From Dermacentor variabilis (taxonomy: Eukaryota; Arthropoda; Arachnida; Ixodida; Ixodidae), in assembly GCF_050947875.1 (NCBI RefSeq), contig NC_134574.1:104082969-104146968 (forward strand): a stretch of 64,000 nt of DNA, written 5' to 3'. The translations under genes were made by a program, and so were the position numbers. Shown here piece by piece: positions 59,901 through 64,000 of this stretch; position 1 is the first letter of the stretch, and each line of letters opens with the position of its first letter. The notes beneath the pieces were generated by a model that saw only the letters and a list, made by a program, of their open reading frames with translations, had not been told where the DNA came from and did not search any database.

Positions 59901-62107
59901 TTTGGTTTAACGATGATGCAATATGATTCGGCCGAGGACTTTAGCAACCGATGCAGTAAAAGTACTATGCCGTAAGAGTTGTCATGGAATCCGTGCAGCC
60001 AGAGTGCTACTTACTTTCCGTCGTCGTACATCAGGTGGGTCAGCTGCTCTACCGGAGGGTTTGCACTGGGACCCGCCACGAAGAAGGCAGCTGTGAGGAA
60101 ATTCGAGAGCGCACAATGTTTGTAGGTGCTCTGACTTGTCGTTGGACATTACCTCTGGTACAAAATCGCGAACATAATGGCACGACGACAAATCAGCATG
60201 GTGAATTTCGTACCAGTCTCTAGACAGCAACGTCGCGAGAAGTCGAACAGATATGATCCAAAGGAACCACATGCTGTAGTGAAAGAATATAACATGTCTC
60301 GTTCGGTAAGAGCGCGTTTGTTGACCATTTGAATGCCTCATTGGCATTACAATCATTGCCTATTTTGCCCATGTTCATCTCATAAACATAATCTTGACGG
60401 GCCAGCGGCACCCTTATTTATGTATATGGGTAAATAAATATATATGTAGACCCAATGTTCATGTTGGTGTCTGAAGGACGTATAGCTATCGTGGGGCTCG
60501 GAAAATGTTGGTTGAAAGGAGCTGACGTGTGTGTTTTGCCAACTGCAATGCAGTGTCAGCTTCGATGTCACAGGCAACGGGATATTTAATATTCAGTGCA
60601 TTGCACTGCAGCGTTAAACGCTTCAAGGCCGGACCCGAAACGCTTAAATACCGTGTGCTGATTCACAATGTGGTGTCTAAAGATGCGAAAGCGGTGTCGA
60701 ATGCTTGCCTATACACCCTTTACCTTTGACCACGTGCAATTGGGTGATTTACAAACGTCACGGAGGCAATGCGACCTTCCGAGGAGAAGGTGTATGAAGC
60801 ATATGCGACTATGTGTAGTAATCTTCGCGCTACGCTTCAATAATCAATTATCATGGCTCCTGGTCTGTCGCCGATACTGCATGACACTTTATTCGCGTTT
60901 TTTCTCAAGCATCCTGCTGACGCTCGACGACGCGCTTTGCTCCATACGAAAATACTTTCTGCTCTGTGCGCCTTCTCTTTCGAGACGCTTTCTCCTCCTC
61001 TGTTCGGAGGCATTTTCGACCAATCCAAGCACTGCCCATAATGATCCCACGCAGTGCCTATTACGATAATAAGTGCGCAACAAAAGACCAGGAACAAGAC
61101 CGCAAATGCAACTTAGTAGAACAGGTCAAGCAATCAATTATTATTCAAGCACTCAGGCATATCGTGGTGTTATAACCAAGTTGTCTGCCCTCTTTGACAG
61201 AAGTGATGGCTTATTGAAGCACATCGGGTAAATAGGATTTACGTGCATGAATGCCAGCAGGATAGTGTTCGGCAGGGCAGCATAGGCTGCCCTGCCTGGT
61301 TTGATGTTTACTGAGCCTTCGTTTGGCGTGACATGAAGACATCGTACTGTGCAGGAAAGATGTCATGCTTCGCATTATACTCGTCTTGCAAAACTGCGTT
61401 TACTTCATTACTGTGTGCATTTTTCAACAATAATTTCTATGCAGTGGGGAGACTGAACAGTACAGTAGGGACAGTAAAATATAGATAGAGAAGAAAGACA
61501 CACATAAAAACCCCAGGACGTTCTTATGGCACGACGTAGTCACCTTGGTCTAGGATGGATAGAAAATTTTCCAATTAGAACACACATTTCTTCCGAACAG
61601 CAAACATTTCTTCCGAATGTAGCATGTGAGCTGAAACAGAAGTGACTATATATGACAAATGTACACGTTGTGGCGTGGACATGTACAATTAGGTACACAG
61701 GATGCCTAAGCAGTTAAAGGTATTCTATTTCTCACTGCATTTATGGTAGATGCTATCGATTGATTGCAGTCTCCAGATTACGTAAATATTTGTATTTCTG
61801 TACGCGCAGCAGATATGCACGAGAAGCCTGTTCATTCACCATTCGTAGAACTTGCACACAGTGCAAGTGGAAAAAAAAATTGGACAATACTCACACCCTG
61901 GGCAATTTCCTCCGTACTCGAATTGCCTGAGCATCATGGTAGCGCTGTCCTTCAGGATAACCTCGGCAGCCATGGTACTCTGTTGCTTGGGGTAGAGCTT
62001 GCCCAGGCTCTGCTGCTTGGGCAGCTCGTAGTCTGCTGGAATCTTGACGTGGCCGAAGTCGGCCTGCAGTGCGAGTGACCACGCGAAAAGAATATGCAGT
62101 TGAAGAT
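50881..62107 (-). CDS. Gene 2: single DM13-domain protein, probably GPI-anchored (span of four exons)
   Basis: Span entry; coding is only in the four exons listed separately. Seen: phases agree at all three junctions (1, 2, 1), and donors are GTGAGT, GTAAGT and GTACGC. The visible product is about 190 residues: a hydrophobic leader (LHILFAWSLALQA), a lead-in (KQQSLGKLYPKQQSTMAAEV), a DM13 domain running through LKDSATMMLRQFEYGG, AFFVAG, KDVMVKLP and WNEYRWFSVYC, then a Ser/Pro-rich linker and a hydrophobic tail (SMSVAMLLAAIVLLR). DM13 domains occur in extracellular animal proteins such as Drosophila Skeletor. Inference: secreted and held on the cell surface by GPI. The start codon exon was not found and probably lies above 62107 or beyond the window. 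Confidence 0.8.
51660..51945 (+). repeat. Diverged direct duplication in a gene 2 intron
   Basis: 51666-51758 and 51847-51940 align: both have GGT(C)AAAAG, CCCACTT, ACCTG(T/C)CTGTCAC, CGACG(T/C)CAC and end TGACATGCACGC-like. Copies start about 181 bases apart. Confidence 0.55.
53545..53795 (-). repeat. Tick-type tRNA-derived SINE
   Basis: On the minus strand: a tRNA-like head (GTAGCTTAGCGGCTATGG, then GCGGGATCAGATCCCAGC), then the body GGGCGAAATGCAAACACG, ATGTTAAAGATCCTGGCAG, TCCCCCACTACGGCGCAC and GGTTTTGGTATACG. I recognise this body as a very common tick SINE from memory. Confidence 0.75.
53812..54514. mobile_element. Non-coding element with short terminal inverted repeats
   Basis: The left end ATTGGAGAGTTTTAGAATAG is matched in inverse by the right end TATTCTAAAACTCTCTATT; next to them AGGCCCCAACAACTTGGGG and TTGGGGCTCC also pair loosely. 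About 700 bases, no transposase frame. A partial copy of the end sequence occurs near 62768 (AGTTCTAGAATAGAGGCAAC). Confidence 0.6.
54515..55447. other. Gene 2 intron without recognised features
   Basis: 54929-55129 has an open minus frame without usable splice phase. Nothing else supported. Confidence 0.3.
55448..55647 (-). CDS. Gene 2, second half of DM13 plus linker
   Basis: The acceptor is CGTTTCGCGCATCCAG and the donor TCAG|GTACGC. 66 codons: TGKLERYDRKDVMVKLPLGH, then HWNEYRWFSVYCMDTKQSYA, then DIGIDMAVAEKLPLYDPSSA and GPPSSS. KDVMVKLP and the W-x-SV-x-C core are hallmark DM13 positions. The Pro/Ser linker leads into the anchor exon. Confidence 0.85.
56070..56345 (+). repeat. Tick-type tRNA-derived SINE, plus strand
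   Basis: Same body as 53545 in the other orientation and more diverged: TGTTTGTGGCATTGCGCTGC, CGCGGATTCAGTTCC, ACATTAAAGAACCTCAGGCG, GGTTTTGGCACGTAAT. Confidence 0.7.
56346..59516. other. Gene 2 intron, largely AT-rich
   Basis: A plus-strand open frame at 57188-57529 is protein-like but unrecognised and has no neighbours. 58080-58230 repeats the motif GTTCAT / TCATGTT several times. No exon in phase with gene 2. Confidence 0.3.
59517..59785 (+). repeat. Tandem duplication of about 135 bp in a gene 2 intron
   Basis: Copies 59517-59650 and 59652-59785 share ACGGCTGG(G/A)AA(T/C)ACATGGAGAC, TAGTAGCATTATCAAT, GCGTGTCCTTC and the ending TCTTCAGAACAGTTTTCAGA. Confidence 0.8.
60015..60090 (-). CDS. 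Gene 2, middle DM13 exon
   Basis: A 76-base exon with acceptor TTTCCTCACAG and donor GGAAA|GTAAGT. It reads AFFVAGPSANPPVEQLTHLM, then YDDG, with split codons at both ends that join the flanking exons in frame. AFFVAG corresponds to the conserved aromatic-hydrophobic strand after the 'YDG' turn of DM13 domains (often written YFWVG). Confidence 0.8.
60091..61894 (-). other. Gene 2 intron between the first two visible exons
   Basis: 60880-61070 is GC-rich with overlapping short frames and contains CATTTTCGACCAATCC, similar to CTATTTTCGACCAGCC at about 52221, so perhaps a shared interspersed repeat. Nothing else supported. Confidence 0.35.
61895..62107 (-). CDS. Gene 2, exon with leader and first half of DM13
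   Basis: On the minus strand the acceptor is GGCCTCCGCTCAG and the donor GGGT|GTGAGT. It reads LQLHILFAWSLALQADFGHV, then KIPADYELPKQQSLGKLY, then ILKDSATMMLRQFEYGGNCP. The hydrophobic stretch followed by QA|D looks like a signal peptide with its cleavage site. No in-frame Met exists before the acceptor and a TAA lies at about 62138, so an upstream exon must supply the start. Confidence 0.75.
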
Positions 62108-62930
62108 CTGAGCGGAGGCCGATAAGGCACGGGCATTAAGGGTTAACCGTCGTTAAACTTGGCAGTGTACCTGAAGCAGCATGCTGCTGGCTACGATGTT
62201 TCAATTGGCTAAAAAATGTGCAAAAAATGATGTAAATAGGACCCGTTTACCCACGCAACTACTAACACCTGCTTGTATGAGAGAGAGAGAGAGAGAGAAG
62301 TGCAAAACTACGGCAAACGCGAGTCAGTGCATATAAAATCGCCACTAATACTTTGCAGAGTACATGCCCACACCAATGAAAAATGCAATTTACTTATTCA
62401 GTTCCAACATTTTAAAGTCCCCCGAAGGGGTATGACATGAGATGTGGTTTAGTACAGTCATTGTATGGACTGTTCAACGATTTGTTTGAAATGAACAGCA
62501 TACAATTAAAAAACAGCAGAAGCGGAAAGGCGATTCTAGAATAGAAGGATTTCTCCGGATGGAAAGCTCTCATTTAGAGGTCAATACCTGGTCATGATAT
62601 AACTATTGTTCTGTGTGACAATGATCCGGCGTCTTAAGTTCGTAGCATAGCTGGTACTTTTGCGGGGCACAATGAGGGTAGTTCAGCGACGCGTGATCTA
62701 TATGCTCGTTCGCTGTAGCAAAGTCACACGATGCACAGAGCGTATGGTGAATAGGAAAAAAAAGAAGAGTTCTAGAATAGAGGCAACACCAAGACGGAAG
62801 GGATGAATTAAAACTAGGTGGAAAATAGGTGGAACAAAAGTGGCGATCAACGACAGACCGAAAAGTTTTGCATTCTGCATGTTGACAAACCAGGAATAAA
62901 GTACATAGTATGATGGCTTCAGCTGGTGAT
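62108..62930. other. Region upstream of the first visible gene 2 exon
   Basis: Searched for the start-codon exon of gene 2; none convincing. Contains (GA)n at 62280-62299. Confidence 0.3.
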
Positions 62931-62933
62931 CAC

Positions 62934-63184
<251 letters not shown>

Positions 63185-63252
63185 GCAGGACAACGCTGGA
63201 CTGTTTTACAACCACTGTTTTAACAGTGGTTGTAAGTCCAGCATTGTCTTGC
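63185..63252. repeat. Hairpin abutting the compound microsatellite
   Basis: 63207-63219 (TACAACCACTGTT) pairs perfectly with 63222-63234 around a 2-base loop. The outer 63185-63202 and 63235-63252 pair at about 16 of 18 positions after a 4-base bulge. Confidence 0.85.
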
Positions 63253-63259
63253 AGATTTT

Positions 63260-64000
63260 TTACTTGTGCTCGCGTTTATACCTGCTGGAAACATCAGGCT
63301 ACCATTATACACCAAGTTGCCCAGAAAACCACCCTACTCAACAGGAATGAAGTGTTGACTACACACGAATATGCTACTAACGACTAAATGATAGCCTGAC
63401 AGTAGCAACCACATCTAACAATTATTGAAAGAGAATGGCACATTGGGAAGAGAAGGAAAAGGAATCTCAGTGAATAGAATTACTTTCATGTGACTCGCGT
63501 TTTTCTACATCCAACAGTACACATTAAGCTGTTCTGGATCATGCACAGAATGCGACAAAACGTACACTATACGCGAAACCGCCAATATTCTTAGTAAGTC
63601 ATTGTTTCCCCGAGAACACTTCGTCTGTGTAACCAATTTTCAGAACATGAATGAATGAATGAATGAATGAATGAATGAATGAATGAATGAATGAATGAAT
63701 GAATGAATGAATTTCGTTTTTCTAGCTACTAGAGGGGGCTCTATTCTCCCAGTTCTTTGTTTCATTATCTCTCTCACTGAATTGTTTCCGTGCACATTGC
63801 CCTGTGATACATGTTTCAGCATTTCCTATTTGTTTTGCTATAGCAAATCGCAAAAATAGTTGCGGCGACTGTATTCTTCTTTGGAGTTACTGTTTCCACT
63901 AGTCGCTATCTATGAAGCCCATTAATATATTTACTGGAATAAAAGTGAACGACAGCGGAATTGGCCGTTTGGCAGAACTAAACTGAGCAGGGGCTTGGAT
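63260..64000. other. Right end of the window
   Basis: Contains (AATG)n at 63646-63711, about 66 bases. No exon or other repeat supported. Confidence 0.4.

Overview
The window is animal nuclear DNA, most likely from a hard tick (Ixodida). The evidence is exons with consensus GT-AG junctions separated by kilobase introns, a dense mix of arthropod retroelements (Ty3/gypsy, RTE, an RNase H-bearing I-like LINE, Penelope-like elements with GIY-YIG ends), tRNA-derived SINEs with a body I recognise from ticks, and long microsatellites. The genus cannot be fixed from the sequence alone.

Two host genes can be built by eye from splice signals and matching reading phase. Gene 1 is on the plus strand at 455-35885. 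It has eight visible exons: 455-572, 13740-13956, 16119-16269, 19388-19518, 21235-21343, 26796-26963, 34837-34935 and 35715-35885. An AATAAA lies about 100 bases after the stop. It encodes at least 387 residues: a Thr-rich, NTT-rich mucin-like segment, then a Cys-containing domain of alternating hydrophobic strands and amphipathic stretches. The 5' end and any signal peptide lie upstream of the window. I do not know a name for it; it fits the layout of a secreted tick protein family, and a degenerate TIM-barrel is only a hypothesis. Gene 2 is on the minus strand at 62107-50881. It has four visible exons encoding a single DM13 domain, with a hydrophobic leader and a hydrophobic C-terminal tail that suggests GPI anchoring. 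Its first exon (start codon) was not found. A few weaker exon candidates lie at 37387-37962.

Layout by region. 0.5-13.7 kb is a 13-kb intron of gene 1 filled by a decayed minus-strand Ty3 element (1.6-4.8 kb), a plus-strand Ty3 element with both LTRs and a 4-bp target duplication but no RT (4.9-9.0 kb), and an I-like LINE tail (9.6-10.7 kb). 13.7-27 kb holds gene 1 exons, with the (ATCT)n and (AT)n tracts and a fold-back element in the introns. 27.5-34.1 kb is one large intron holding a Penelope-like element with 900-bp inverted arms, a decayed LINE, a Ty3 gag piece and a second fold-back element. 34.8-36 kb is the 3' end of gene 1. 38.9-41.9 kb is an I-like LINE with an RTE element nested in it (10-bp target duplication) and a (TA)n tract inside its RNase H region. 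42-46 kb has a MITE-like hairpin, a 156-bp mini Penelope element, a possible P-like transposase remnant, a TTATC-rich degenerate repeat and SINEs. 50.9-62.1 kb is the DM13 gene with SINEs, a TIR element and tandem duplications in its introns. 62.9-63.3 kb is a compound (CA)/(CACG) repeat beside a hairpin.

The two genes are convergent (gene 1 rightward, gene 2 leftward) and share no obvious function beyond both probably making extracellular proteins. All exon claims rest on reading by eye; no database search was possible.
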